Part shown: positions 1 through 11,269 of the stretch, in pieces
How positions within the stretch are numbered: position 1 is the first letter of the stretch
Layout of the letters: each line of letters opens with the position of its first letter
DNA from: Moniliophthora roreri
Taxonomy: Eukaryota > Basidiomycota > Agaricomycetes > Agaricales > Marasmiaceae
Length of the DNA stretch: 64,000 bases
Reading direction: 5' to 3'
Assembly (NCBI GenBank): GCA_001466705.2
Contig: LATX02000181.1
Location: forward strand, 310,001 to 374,000
The notes under the pieces: generated by a model
What the model was told of the DNA's origin: nothing
The model's input: only the letters and a program-made list of their open reading frames with translations
The model's database searches: none
Made by a program: the position numbers and the translations under genes

Positions 1-2183
1 ATTGCTTAGTGTCATGTGATAGATCAATCATTCTACCATACATAGATGTAATAACGTCGTTCTTTGCTACGTCGAGAAATTCAGAGTGCTCGAAAGAGAA
101 AAAGTGAAGGACTAGGCAAGCGAAGGTGATACATGGAGTCCCGACAACGACAAAAGTGCTGTGCAGGACCGAGGCCTGTTATCTGGGGTAGTTGTAACGA
201 CAATTAGCACCTCATACACGACATAGCACTGACGACACTTACGGGGATGTCCACAGGCTACATACTTTAGGGCAGAATATTGATTCCGACTATCGATATC
301 TCCCCCTAGATGTAGGAATTACCAGAGGGTGACGATATGTTCTGATCATCTCTCTAGGAAAGGCAGTGCCTGGTCTTTCTGGGCGCCGAGCATGCTTCAT
401 GGAAGAATACCCGAAGTTGGCATGAACTAGGTCCAATATAAAGTGGCCTCGGTGCAGTTCTACATGACAGAGGTCAGAAACAGAACGTCAAATTACAGAT
501 GAGTTCAAGCGCACCTGCTCCCAGATGCACGATTCAGCCTAATAACATCATCAAAAGCCCAAATATCGCCAGCTTCCATTCATAATCCGCACTGTGTAAC
601 GAACTAGCATGATGGTTGGAGATACTTTTCCACCGACTCGATCGCCCACAGAACGTCCTAAAAAGCGGTCCAACCACTATATCAACCGTGTCCCGCAACC
701 TCTCACCCACAAATCTACATCGACCTCTTCTATAACGAGATGAATGACCTGGACAGGTGACACCATTTCAACGCGCGCTCTGGGAATGTCTTAGAAAAGA
801 AACATCTTCCATTCCAGCGCGCCTCGATGAAAGGACTTTCGCTATATGACATTGGTCAGAAAGTCGAACCAAAGACTGAATAGCACTTTACTCACCTGCT
901 CGCGCACCCCTCGACGTATATTTGCCATAGAGAACCCGATTATCACCGCCGTCAATCCACGGCTCCTGCTGTCACTTGCGTGGTAGCAACTTCCCGTCGT
1001 CCACCTCGAAACACCCCACACATTTTGCACACTGTCCTAAAAGCACTATGACCGTCAAGTCCGTCGCCTCCCCAGATTTCTCATCTAGCAAACGATAGCT
1101 GCCTCTTGTGCACCGACACGAGCGAATTTCACGACGAAAAACCGAGGCGTCTCGTCGGCGGTTTGCAGAAAGCTTCGACAGACATCGCAGCCAATTTTCG
1201 ATGACAAAAGATGCGAAGATTCACTCCCGAACATTTCGTAGTGGAATTCGGGCTGGGAGGATGCGAATGACGAGGTCGATGCGGGGAAACACGAATGACT
1301 TTGTAGAGTCACGTTGATTGTATGAGTCAGCAGGGGGGCCTAGATCGCCATGGAACGACTCGGACTCGAACTTGGTGGATTGTGGTTGATGGAAACGGGT
1401 GCGTCGGCAGACGACAGACTGAGATGTAGGCTTGTTTTTTTGCATTTGGACCCTAGGTTTTTCTGGTTGAACGGATTAGAAGCGCTATAGATAGTGTAGG
1501 AAGGTGAGACTCACCACGAATATGCATTCCTTCTTACATAGCTCAAGCCTCATGGCGACCTTTGTACTCAGTCGTATCGGAAAAGATGACATCCTTCGAC
1601 ATAAGGTGATAATCAGCATTGTTATTGGGACAGGGCTGAGACCAACTCACAGAGCAGCAGAAGAATAAGCCGCTGAGAATTGACGATATATCCGTCTGAT
1701 GGAGTGGTTGGTGACAGGAAGGGTATCAGACTTGCGAGCATAAGTGAGTCTCGTTCATGTTGCACCAGATTCAACCTGTTGTGGCGATAAGAGACGTTAA
1801 GCGTTTCATAAAAGATGGAACTCACCATGGCGACTGATTTCCGAATCCCATGATTCCTGAATCCTGATTCCGAACATTGAGTCTGCGGAGTCTGCACTCG
1901 ATGGTCGATGATAAGCTTGAAGGGTCTCAATATGAACTTACGCTATTACATACTTCTCCTCGAAAATGCACTTGTGAGGGAATTATAGTCTTCCAGGGCC
2001 TTCGGTATTGCGATGATTCGTGGGCTGAGGTGTAGTACTCAATCCGCGCGAGCTCAGGTGCCATGTTCTGGAAGACAGTATCTATAAACAGTATGTCAGG
2101 ATGGGTGTAATATTGAGACTTACTGACCGATGAAGTCGTCGTTCTGCCGGACCACGCTGGTCAATCATTGGTGTCGTCGACAT
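1..2183 (-). CDS. Unknown multi-exon gene, repeat unit 1 (3' end may run off the window)
   Basis: Product not recognised. The probable start ATG is at 2181-2183, with exon 1 at 2183-2124 (begins MSTTPMIDQRGPAERR) and exon 2 at 2067-1942 (NMAPELARIEYYTSAHE..., ending GEVCNS before a GTAAGT donor). Further down, frames stay open between unit 1 and unit 2: a segment with CHGDLG-like 'FHGDLGPPADSYNQRD' (about 1390-1320), 'FHYEMFGSESS' and 'CRSFLQTADETPRFFVVKF' (about 1270-1140), 'LLGQCAKCVGCFEVDDGK' (about 1050-1000) and 'ESPFIEARWNGR' (about 840-800). Canonical minus-strand introns with GTAAGT/CAG ends are visible, for example around 245-185. The conserved frames and splice sites argue for a real gene. 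The full exon chain could not be closed and no domain is recognised. It is divergent to the gene at 2873. Confidence 0.45.
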
Positions 2184-2872
2184 TCTGTAAATGGGGAACT
2201 CGTCAAAACGGGTTTTTCAATCAATCTATTTTGGCGACGTACCCCCCGAAATAGCTTGGTTTGTTGTTAAAAGAGCCAGAGGGCTGAAGAACAGTTAACT
2301 GTACATGGTTGTTTGAGAACAAGGCAGTAAGCGCTCCCACGCGGCACGTGGCGGTCCATGGGCCCCGAGTCTACTGGCGCCTTGGTTTCCTACCACGACT
2401 ATTGCTTCGCCTTCATGTCACTGCAAGCTCAACTTGAACTCCACCGTTCTCTCTGAAATCAGTTGAGCGGCACGAATACTGACACGAAGCGTGATCTATC
2501 CTGGGTATTACTATTTTGCTCTAGAAGGAAATAGTAACGTGGACCGACTGGAAGCAGAGATATTGGCGTACGGGCTTTTTCTCGGGAAATGATGCACCTT
2601 AGAAGGCATATCAAACGTTGACGCGCCGTCTAATGTGCCGGCTTACCTGGGAACCATAAGTGTTCTGGCCACGATGAACTGTCACTTCCCAAGCAAGGTA
2701 CCCAATTCCGCCCAATCATCGCATCCGAACAACAGCCTGAAACTGATTATTAGTATATTACATAAATAATTGCGTGATTACGATGCTGTATATGTGCGAC
2801 AATCCATACTTCTTGCTTGTCTTCCATCTTCACGTTCGAGACGCGCAGACCCAGCCATTGATCCTTACCAAC
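2184..2872. promoter_or_regulatory. Shared intergenic region between divergent genes, unit 1
   Basis: Head-to-head spacer between the minus-strand gene starting at 2183 and the plus-strand gene starting at 2873. Its first part (to about 2500) is roughly 88-90% identical by eye to 7405-7800; the remainder is not. The promoter-proximal part of the plus gene therefore differs between the two repeat units. No convincing TATA box was identified. Confidence 0.35.
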
Positions 2873-5108
2873 ATGGCTACTGTGCAAGGCGCTCATGCCT
2901 TCACAATGAACACTAGAGACGTTAATCACGTCGGTGGAGACATGCACACGCACTATCACAATCATTCTCATCCAGAGCTTCCTCCTCAACTCGGTGAGTC
3001 TCATGTCTCTGTTACGCTCTAATTCAATGCTCATGAGTTCTGAAAAGACTTGAACATTCATTCTGAAGCAGATCTCCATACTGCGCCCACAAGAATAACT
3101 TACCAACCTCCAATAATTCATAAGTCCACCGATTCCCCGCTCCCCAGCAGCCTTCGCTACTCTCTACTGATGTTTCAAGAGAAACAGGGATACCCTTTCT
3201 GGTGTCCAGAGCCCAACAGCCAGCTACCATATGAATACAGGAAGAAAGGACTCAGGATTGGAGACGTCGGGATTGTCCATCATGATAGACCATTTGACTT
3301 TCTTTTCAACATCACCTATCCAGCAGATCACCTCATAAACCATCGTGGTGTTCCGGCAGGGTTCACTCAGGTCCCACTGGAGGATCTTGATATTAATGAA
3401 GTGGTCAAATACCGCAGAGATAATAGTTATGTTGTCCATCCTACGCATGCGATATCAAGAGACATGGTCTCCGGTGTTTTCCCGGGAGAAAAGTGCGTAG
3501 CGTACCACACCATTTTCAGTTTGATATGCTCACAAAGCCACCAAATTTGATAGACACTATGAATTTACGCCTACTAATCATGAAGGCGCTCTATTGGTGC
3601 TTCCCAAGGGTAGCTCGTCCGCAGCGCTGGAAAACAAAGCAGTATTTCGTGACTACGCGAAAAAGCATGCTAACGAGTGGTTTACGTACGCTAAAAAGCG
3701 GCGGGGGAGGATGTTTCCCGCTGGAACCAAACCCTCGCTCTACGTGATAACTGGTTGGGAGAAATGCGCCTCTTGGGGCATTTCTTCTGTTTTCATTCCT
3801 CCGTATATCAACCCTGAAGCAATCAAACTCACGCATGATGTTGCTAAGGATGATGGCAAGTTTTTCACAAATGAGTGGAGGCATGTTCCCCGATGGGACG
3901 AGTCACGCTGTGGCCCAGATTACTGGATCAATGGCAGTACGCCGAAAAACCAATCAGTATTCGCTCGAGGTTTCAAGATATCCAAGCGACAGAAAAAGAC
4001 AAAAGTGAAAGTTCGGGATATTACAGCAACTACTGTTAATGTAGAAAAGATCTTGGATTTACCTCCCGGTACTTCTGCTGGCAGCTCCAGCTACTATTCC
4101 ACTTCTGCATCTGGCACCTCAAGTAATCATGGATATGGATACAGCACTGGGGGTTACACTCATCCCATGACTCTTATGAACCCTGAGGACGACATTTCCA
4201 TTAGTGATAGTGTTAATCAGGAACAATTGACAGTACGTTCTTTATGCCTAGCGTTCTAGCTATGATATGAATTCTTGACAGTTTCATCCTTGCGACCTTA
4301 TAAATGACTTTTTACACGAGGCGGCTTTAAATGCAGGTGATATCGCCATATCGCACGACGATGATTGGATTTCTATACTTGACAAGGTACGAAATCACAG
4401 GTTATTTGGTGTGTAACGAGTGGCACCTGATTAAATGTACAATGCAGGGTACTACAGCTCTCGAAGACATGAAATCTTTTTTCCGGACTTTGTGTTCCAA
4501 TTTCGACTTCTTTGTCGATGGAGGTCAGTAGAATCTTATATTGCACCTGAACGTTCAAGGTTTACTGATTTACGTTGTCAATTATCAGATGTGATCTACA
4601 TTGAAAACTCCCTAGTACCCAGAGCACAGTCTAATTCTTTCTTGACCGAGTCACCCTCTCAGAAGTTGACCGGCTCCGCTGTGGAAGAGGAAATCACCGT
4701 TAACTTAAAAGCCGTAGAAGGTAAATATTCACGTACAAAATCTCAGGCAGGCTATACTAATACCGTGCCAGTGCTATTTCCCAAAGAAAACCCATCGTCA
4801 TCGGCTCGGTATGTTTACTTGACTCCTCATCATCTAATACGCTGAGACTTAGTGCCCCGGGTACCTGCAGGACTCCGCTCTCTTTCGAAAATCTGGTGAG
4901 CTCTGTACGCAGGATCACGTCCCCGCCAACCGGTTCTAGGCATCGCAGGGTGTCATTCAGCAGGAGGTCCCCTCGAGCTCGCTCTCCATTTAGAGTGGAG
5001 GACTCGGATGATGAGCGAGATGAACATCTTATACTGCGCCCTTCATCCAGTTCTTGGAATAATTACAGGACGCGGTCGGGAAGCAACTCCTCTATAGGAT
5101 CTCATTGA
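2873..5108 (+). CDS. Agaricomycete-type protein of unknown function, repeat unit 1
   Basis: Seven exons fit with phase: 2873-2993, 3072-3492, 3554-4232, 4282-4386, 4448-4523, 4589-4808 and 4871-5108, giving about 619 residues. The N-terminus carries the motif '[14 protein letters not shown]' followed by a His-rich stretch, a leader found in many Agaricomycete proteins. Then come the conserved blocks '[15 protein letters not shown]', 'RIGDVGIV', '[10 protein letters not shown]', '[12 protein letters not shown]', '[12 protein letters not shown]', 'ARGFKIS', '[11 protein letters not shown]' and '[12 protein letters not shown]'. The C-terminal 80 residues are Ser/Arg-rich and look disordered. I recognise the family as widespread and lineage-specific in mushroom fungi but know no function for it. 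It is paralogous to 7904-9814. The exon 2/3 junction (GTGCGT donor, TAG acceptor at 3553) is the least certain. Confidence 0.8.
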
Positions 5109-5118
5109 GGCTCATCTG

Positions 5119-7404
5119 GTGTTAGCGTCATATGATAGATGAATCATTCTACCATACATAGATAACGTCGTTCATTTTCACGTCGAGAAATCCAGAGTGC
5201 TCGAAAGAGAAAAAATGAAGAACTAGGCAAGCGAAGGTGATACATGGGGTCCCGGTAACGACAAAAGTGCTGTGGGGGACCGAGGCCTGTTATCTGGGGT
5301 AGTTGTAACGACAATTAGCACCTCATACACGACATAGCACTGACGATACTTACGGGGATGTGCACAGGCTACATACTTTAGAGCAGAATATTGATTCCGA
5401 CTATCGATATCTCCCCCTAGATGTAGGGATTACCAGAGGGTGACGATATGTTCTGATCATCTCCCTAGGAAAGGCAGTGCCTAGTCTTTCTGGGCGCCGA
5501 GCTTGTTTCATGGAGGAATACCCAAGTTGGCATGAATTAGGTCCGATATAAAGTGATCTCAGTGCAGTTCTATATGACAGAGGTCAGAAACAGAACGTCA
5601 AATTATAGATGAGTTCAAGCACACCTGCTCCCGAGTGCACGATTCACCCTAGTAGCATCATCAAATGCCTAAGTATCGCCAGTAATCCACACTGTATAAC
5701 GAACCAGTATGATGGTTGGAGATACCCTTCCACCAGCTCGATCGCCCACAAACCATCCTAAAAAGCGGTCCAACCACTATATCAACCGTGTCCCGCAACC
5801 TCTCACCCACAAATCTATATCGACCTCTTCTATAACGAGATGAATGACCTGGACAGGTGACACCATTTCAAAGCGCGCTCTGGGACCGTCTTAGAAGAGA
5901 ATCATCTTCCATTCCAGCGCGCCTCGATGAAAGGACTTTCGCCGTATGACATTGGTCAGAAAGTCGAACCAAAGACTGAGTAGTAATTTACTCACCTGCT
6001 CGCGCACCCCTCGACGTAATATTGCCATAGAGAGCCCGATCGTCACCGCCATCAATCCACAGCTCCTGCTGTCACAGTTCTACTTCCCGTCATCCACGTC
6101 GAAACACCCCACACATCTCGCACACTGTCCTAAAAGCACTATGACCGTCAAGTCCGTCACCTCTCTAAATTTCTCATCTAGCAAACGATATCTGCCTCTT
6201 ATGCACCGACACGAGCAAATTTCACGACGAAAAACCGAGGTGTCTCGTCGGCGGTTTGCAGAAAGCTTCGACAGACGCCGCAGCCAGGTACCGATGACAA
6301 AAGACGTGAAGATTCACTCCCGAACATTTCGTAGTGGAATACGGGCTGGGAGGATGCGAATGACGGAGTTGTTGGTCGATGCGGAGAAACATAAATGAGC
6401 TCATAGAGTCACGTTGATTGTATGAGTCAGCAGGGGGAGGGCCTAGATCACCATGGAAACACTCGGGCTTGGTGGACCGTGGTTGGGTGCGTCGGCGGAC
6501 GATAGACTGAGATGTGGGCTCGTTTTTGCCCTTTCTGGTTGAACGGATTAAAAGCGTTATAGATAGTGTAGGAAGGTGAGATTCACCACGAATATGCATT
6601 CCTTCTTGCATAGCTTAGGCCTCATGGTGATCTTTGTGCTTACTGGTATCGGAAAAGATGACATCCCGAGATATAAGGCGATAATCAGCATTGTTATTAG
6701 GACACGGCTGAGACAGACTCACAGGGCAGCAGAAGAATAAGCCGCTGAGAATTGACGATATATCCGTCTGATGGAGTGGTTGGTGACAGGAAGGGTATCA
6801 GACTTGCAAACGTAAGTGGGTCTCTTTCAAGTTGCACCAGATTCAACCTGTTGTGGCGATAAGAGACGTTAAGCATTTCATGAAAGATGGAACTCACAAC
6901 GACAACTAATTTCCCTTTCCCATGATTCCTGGACCCTGATGATAAGCTTGACAGCTAACCAAATAATGATTAATTCGTAGAAAGTGATGATTACCAAGCA
7001 CTTCACACATCCACGCCATCAGTAGCGCCAAGCACCCACAAAGCCCGAATGCCAATAACACACGTGTGCACTACCCTTGGGAAATGCTTGGTAATCATCA
7101 CTTTTTTCTCAAAGCGGCCTACGATTATTTGGTTAGCTGGAAGGGTCTCAATATAAACTTGCGCTATTACATACTTCTCCTCGAAAATGTACTTGTGAGG
7201 GAATTATAGTCTTCCAGGGCCTTCGGTATTGCGATGACCCATGGGCGGAGATGTAGCACTCAATTGGCGCGAGCTCTGATGCCGTGATCTGGAAGACAGT
7301 AGCTATAAACAGTACGTCAGGATGTGTGTAATTTTGAGACTTACTGACTGATGAAGCCGTCTTTCCGCCGGACCACGTTGGTCAACCATCAGTGTCGTTG
7401 ACAT
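5119..7404 (-). pseudogene. Unknown multi-exon gene, repeat unit 2, probably inactivated
   Basis: This is the copy of the minus-strand gene of unit 1, about 90-95% identical over long stretches. The start ATG is at 7402-7404 (MSTTLMVDQRGPAERR). The second coding block has lost some residues relative to unit 1 and ends before GCAAGT instead of GTAAGT (about 7165). Evidence for inactivation: an in-frame TGA replaces the TGT codon of unit 1 in the 'ESPFIEARWNGR' block (about 5895-5930); a TAG follows 'CFDVDDGK' (about 6085); and the 188 bp MITE at 6952-7139 interrupts it, probably within an intron. All of this was read by eye. A working gene with altered splicing is not excluded. The 3' end abuts the stop of the plus-strand gene at 5108. 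Confidence 0.45.
6952..7139. mobile_element. MITE, 188 bp, inserted in repeat unit 2
   Basis: The ends are inverted repeats: CAGCTAACCAAATAAT at the left and its complement ATTATTTGGTTAGCTG at the right. A second nested inverted pair lies inside (AGTGATGATTACCAAGCA and TGCTTGGTAATCATCACT). The homologous site of unit 1 (about 1915-1922) reads straight through from GCTTGA to AGGGTC without the element, so it serves as a natural empty site. A GA dinucleotide flanks both ends, compatible with a 2 bp target duplication. There is no coding capacity. Confidence 0.85.
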
Positions 7405-7903
7405 CTTGCAAATGGGGGACTCGTCAAAACGACTTTTCAGTCAACTAATTTTGGCGACGTACCCCCGAAATAGCTTGGTTTATTGTGAAAAGAACCACAG
7501 GGCTGAAGAACAGTTAACTGTACATGGCTGTTTGAGAACAAGGCAGTAAAGCGCTCCCACGCGGCCCTTGTCGGTCCATGGACCCCGGGTCTACGAGTCT
7601 GCACTGACACCTTTTCTCCGACTTGATTTCCTACCGCAACCATTGCTTCGCCCTCATGTCACCACTGCAAGCTCAACTCCACCGTCATCTCTAAAATCAG
7701 CTGAGTAGGTTTGAACCACCGAATGTATTCGGAAAACTTGAAATCACTCAACCACTGATTGGACGACACGAATACTGACAGGAAGCGTGATCTATCATCT
7801 CAGAGTACAGCCTCGTCTAAAGTAAGTAATTATTGTGTTGCATTGAAACTCCGAATCAACATCAAAACAGCTAGATCACTCCCTCCATTGCAAACCGTCA
7901 CCC
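7405..7903. promoter_or_regulatory. Shared intergenic region between divergent genes, unit 2
   Basis: Counterpart of 2184-2872. It is similar to unit 1 up to about 7797, including the stretch CACGAATACTGACA and the following AAGCGTGATCTATC, then diverges before the plus-strand ATG at 7904. No clear TATA box. Confidence 0.35.
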
Positions 7904-9814
7904 ATGTCCGTGCAGAATGCTCGAGCTTTCAATATGAACGCTCGGGACGTCAGTCATGTTGGACGAGATCAGCATATACACTATCATTCTCACCGTACTT
8001 CAGACTCTCCTGAACTCGGTGAGTTCCCTTCGGTTCCATTCACTTAAATGGTGCTCATGGGATATAAGCTATTCGCGTCGACACCTTAGAAGGTGGTCCT
8101 CTTCGATCGATACCCTATCAGCTTCCACCGGTTCCTTGTGCGTGCGATCCTTCGCTCCAGAGCAGCCTTCGATATGCTCTACTTCTCCTTCAAGAGAAAC
8201 AGGGTTACCCTCTCTGGTCTCCGCAGCCGAACCCCACGCTACCAGAGGAATACGTATGCGAGGGAATCAGAATCGGTGATGTCGGAATCGTTCATCACGA
8301 CAAATCATTCGATTTCCTCTTCAATATTACCTATCCGGCACATCATCCCATAAATCATCGTGGTGTTCCTGACGGATTCACCCAGGTCCGCTTGGAAGAC
8401 CTTGATATTATCGAGGATTCCGAATTTCGCAACAGCGACAGTTACGTTGTTGGACCTAGGCATGTACTATCAAGGAGTAGAGTGCTAGACGAGAATTCAG
8501 GAGAGGGGTACAGTATGCTTCTCTATTTCACATCAATTTACTCATACTTCCGACAGATTCGACAGACCCTATCGCTTCACAGCAAGTAACCACCAAGGTG
8601 CCGTCTTGGTACTCCCAGAGGGTAGCTCTAGAGCCACGCTCGAGAGTAAAGCTATCTTTCTCAACTATGCAAAAGCCCACGCCAACGAATGGTTCAGCTA
8701 CGCCGAACATCGTCGAGGGAGAGTATTTCCAGATGGGACAGACCCCTCCCTCTACCTTGTTACCGGCTGGGAGAAATGTTCAGCATGGGGCATTTCTTCA
8801 TACTTCGTTCCACCTTTCAGTCAAGAGACAGTCAACCTTACTTTCAATGCCCACAAAGGGGAATCAAGGACATACAGCTGGAGCCATAATGGCCGATGTG
8901 ATACACGCAGTCACCCGAGCACCAGATGGCCACTCACCGCAGAGCCCCGAACGAATCAGTCAGTATTCGTTCGAGGTTTTAAGATATCCAGATTCAGAGG
9001 CCTTCCGAAATGGCTGTGGCGGGGGTTCAAAGTTCAAGATGTTACGGAAATCACCGCCAAAGAAGTTCTAGACCTACCCGCCGACACCTCTGCAAGTTGC
9101 AGTTCCAGCTCAAGCACCAACTTCATGCCTAGCTATAGTTACAAGAACGAGAACACATCTGGAAGCACCCGCCAGCAAATACGTTCCGGAGATATCACAG
9201 ACGAGATAATCATTGACGATAGCTCTGCCCTGGAACAAGTTTCGGTAAGTTCAAGGTGACTCTGCATCGGCCATCCTAACTGATGGATTTGTGTGGTAGT
9301 TTCATCCGTGTGATGCCGTGAACGACTTTATGCACAATATTGCATCCCAATCTACAGGTTCATTAATCAGTTTTGCCATATCACATGATGACGACTGGAT
9401 TTCCTCGATTGGAAATGACGAGGTACGAGCTTTTCATTTGTTAGATGCGGGACCATCAATTGACAAGTGTACCTGTGGCAGGAAACATCCCTTCTAGAGC
9501 CTAACAGCGCTATTGAACTCATTACTTATGAGTTTCTCAAAAATCTGTGTCACAAGTTCACGATTGTCGTGGACAAGAGTCAGCGTCATCCTTCCCCGTC
9601 GTTACTTCTACTGAATTATGACTCAGATATTGTCCATACCGAGCCGATGTCTCAGCCGACCTATCCGAACCCTTTAAACGATATTATTGCTCGAGTAAAG
9701 GTGAAGGGGGATGGAGAACATGAACTTCAGGAGCCTGCGGGCGAAGCTTTCGAACCCACCTGGGTTCGAGGCGCGGGAAATCTTCCATGGTGTACCTGTC
9801 GAATACTCGAGTGA
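7904..9814 (+). CDS. Agaricomycete-type protein of unknown function, repeat unit 2
   Basis: Exons with consistent phase: 7904-8018, 8090-8507, 8557-9244, 9300-9422 and 9482-9814. By homology with unit 1 the last exon may contain a 48 bp intron (9579-9626) that keeps the frame either way. The same ordered blocks as in 2873-5108 occur: the N-terminal '[16 protein letters not shown]' leader with His/Tyr repeats, '[11 protein letters not shown]', '[11 protein letters not shown]', '[10 protein letters not shown]', '[11 protein letters not shown]', '[12 protein letters not shown]', 'VRGFKIS', '[10 protein letters not shown]' and '[10 protein letters not shown]'. The C-terminus (ending about PWCTCRILE) is unlike unit 1 and shorter, and may be truncated by the repeat junction near 9835. 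Function unknown. Confidence 0.8.
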
Positions 9815-10118
9815 TATGGAACTCTACTGATGAAAGTCCGTGTCAACCGCGCGTCGACATCCTGGAAATCTGGAACTCGTTAATAATGGTTTTTTCCATC
9901 AATCGTTTCGTGCACATACCTCCCGAAATGGCTCGGTTGTTGATGAAGAGTCTTACATAGTATGTGGGTTGAGCCTTTCCAGCGTCGGAACACCGGGTCA
10001 GGGTAGGGAGTTGAAGCCTATGGAGCGGTTGCCAACGGCCATCCTGCCGAAGACGGCGAGCACAACACACGATACTAGCAACGATAGCAAGAGATACCGT
10101 AAGAGTAAACAATTTCAT
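9727..10118 (-). CDS. Candidate small secreted protein at the third repeat junction
   Basis: ATG at 10116-10118 opens a typical signal peptide (MKLFTLTVSLAIVASIVCCA). A TATAAAAG box lies on the minus strand at 10156-10163, about 38 bp upstream. A good donor GTAAGA ends exon 1 at 9957 and a CAG acceptor at 9862-9864 opens exon 2 at 9861, reading to a TGA at 9727-9729. That would give 98 residues and a 3' end antisense to the unit 2 plus-strand gene. Unspliced, the frame stops near 9843. The mature part has no recognisable domain. The signal peptide and TATA box are convincing; the 3' part is speculative. Confidence 0.35.
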
Positions 10119-10646
10119 GTTGATTTCATGGCAGTGATAAGGAGGAAAATTGGTGCTTTTATATGTGAAAGAATAGTGTATCTGTCGAGGGAAACTGGAA
10201 TTCCAGCTGTAAAGTTGAAGAACAACGGGCTCCTAAAGGACAGGATCCACAGAGTAAAAGTCAGGGTCATAGGACTACATAGTTTATAAAGAATTCACAT
10301 TGCATCCCCGGGAAGCGCATTTTTGCTTGGACATTAACAAAGGTTGCCTCGGATGTTGAGAAGGCTGCAGGACGAAAGACACAGGCATGGACTTAGAGTA
10401 ACTGCAGGTGCAGAACGAGACCATGGTAAAAACAAACTTGAATATTACGAGCCGAAAATCAAAAGACCCATTTTACTCTCCCGGAAACAGGCACCTTTAC
10501 GACGAAGGGTGACTCGTTGCAGGGCGCCACCGAGATGCACAAATGTGGCCCGGCGGAGAGTCATACTGTTGGTTTTGAAACGGAGAAATCTCGTATAAGA
10601 ACCGAAGATTGATTTCAGCGCAACATAATATTAATTCCCAGACAAC

Positions 10647-10955
10647 ATGAGCCGGAGTAGTAGTAGAAGCGATGTGTCTTGTTCCATGGGAAAACAAGAA
10701 AAACAACTGGCTCAGAAAGGGATCCAGATATTGGCGAAAACAGCTGGACTTGGTTTCGTGGGTATTATTGTGAGCACTTGCTGTCAGACCATTTGCGTCG
10801 TAGCACCAGTGCAGATAATTATCCCGAATAGCAGTTCCTCAGCTTCTTTGAATCGCCTTATTTCGATCAATGGCCTTCCAGCCCCCAGAGAAAGAGATTA
10901 TGGGACAGTTCAACACGGAGAGGTAACCATATTAAGCGGGTTAGCGGGACCTTGA
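10647..10955 (+). CDS. Small hypothetical protein with one hydrophobic segment
   Basis: An open frame of 102 residues from the ATG at 10647. A Ser/Arg-rich N-terminus is followed by one long hydrophobic stretch (residues about 30-62, with 'AGLGFVGIIVSTCCQ'), which could be a single membrane span. The flanks from 10265 to 10646 and from 10956 to 11269 contain no other convincing gene. No homology is recognised and this could be chance. Confidence 0.25.
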   Translation: MSRSSSRSDVSCSMGKQEKQLAQKGIQILAKTAGLGFVGIIVSTCCQTICVVAPVQIIIPNSSSSASLNRLISINGLPAPRERDYGTVQHGEVTILSGLAGP

Positions 10956-11269
10956 TAACGTAGTGGAAGAGGCGATTCTGGACGCCAAGTCAAGGAAAAG
11001 GACAATGACTGCAAGTTAAAATGAGGAGATTGAAGTGTGACGAAGGAACCGTGTCCATTGGCACGCAGCCGGACAGGTAGGCCGATGTGTTGGCGAGCCG
11101 TGGTATTCGCCGCGGTTACTCACGACCCCGTGACTGTTCCGCTTCCGATCTCGAACCACCACTATCCTTCGAGTTCAAAACCGTTTGTGCTGGGAGTCCA
11201 GGTTCATTCGTTCCTATATTTGTAAGACTTCATATCTCGTAGGAATTCCCAGATTGATTTTTTCAGGCC

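Larger units (their letters stand above)
1..9960. repeat. Large direct tandem duplication, about 5.1 kb unit, with a partial third copy
   Basis: Sequence from position 6 (TTAGTGTCATGTGATAGAT) recurs at 5121 (TTAGCGTCATATGATAGAT) and continues collinearly. Unit 1 is about 1-5118 and unit 2 about 5119-9835. At 9838-9960 a third copy begins: its text around 9850-9945 matches 2175-2275 and 7395-7480, including a shared CTCCCGAAAT-type core. The minus-strand halves are about 90-95% identical between units 1 and 2. The plus-strand genes are clearly more diverged (very roughly 60-70% at protein level by eye). Confidence 0.85.

Noticed and set aside
5946..6398. 150-residue plus-strand frame in repeat unit 2
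   Set aside because: Not conserved as a frame in unit 1 (broken there), whereas the minus-strand frames and splice sites are conserved between units.
10344..10598. Basic 84-residue plus-strand frame
   Set aside because: Arg-rich composition looks like the shadow of non-coding sequence; no start context, splice or motif support.
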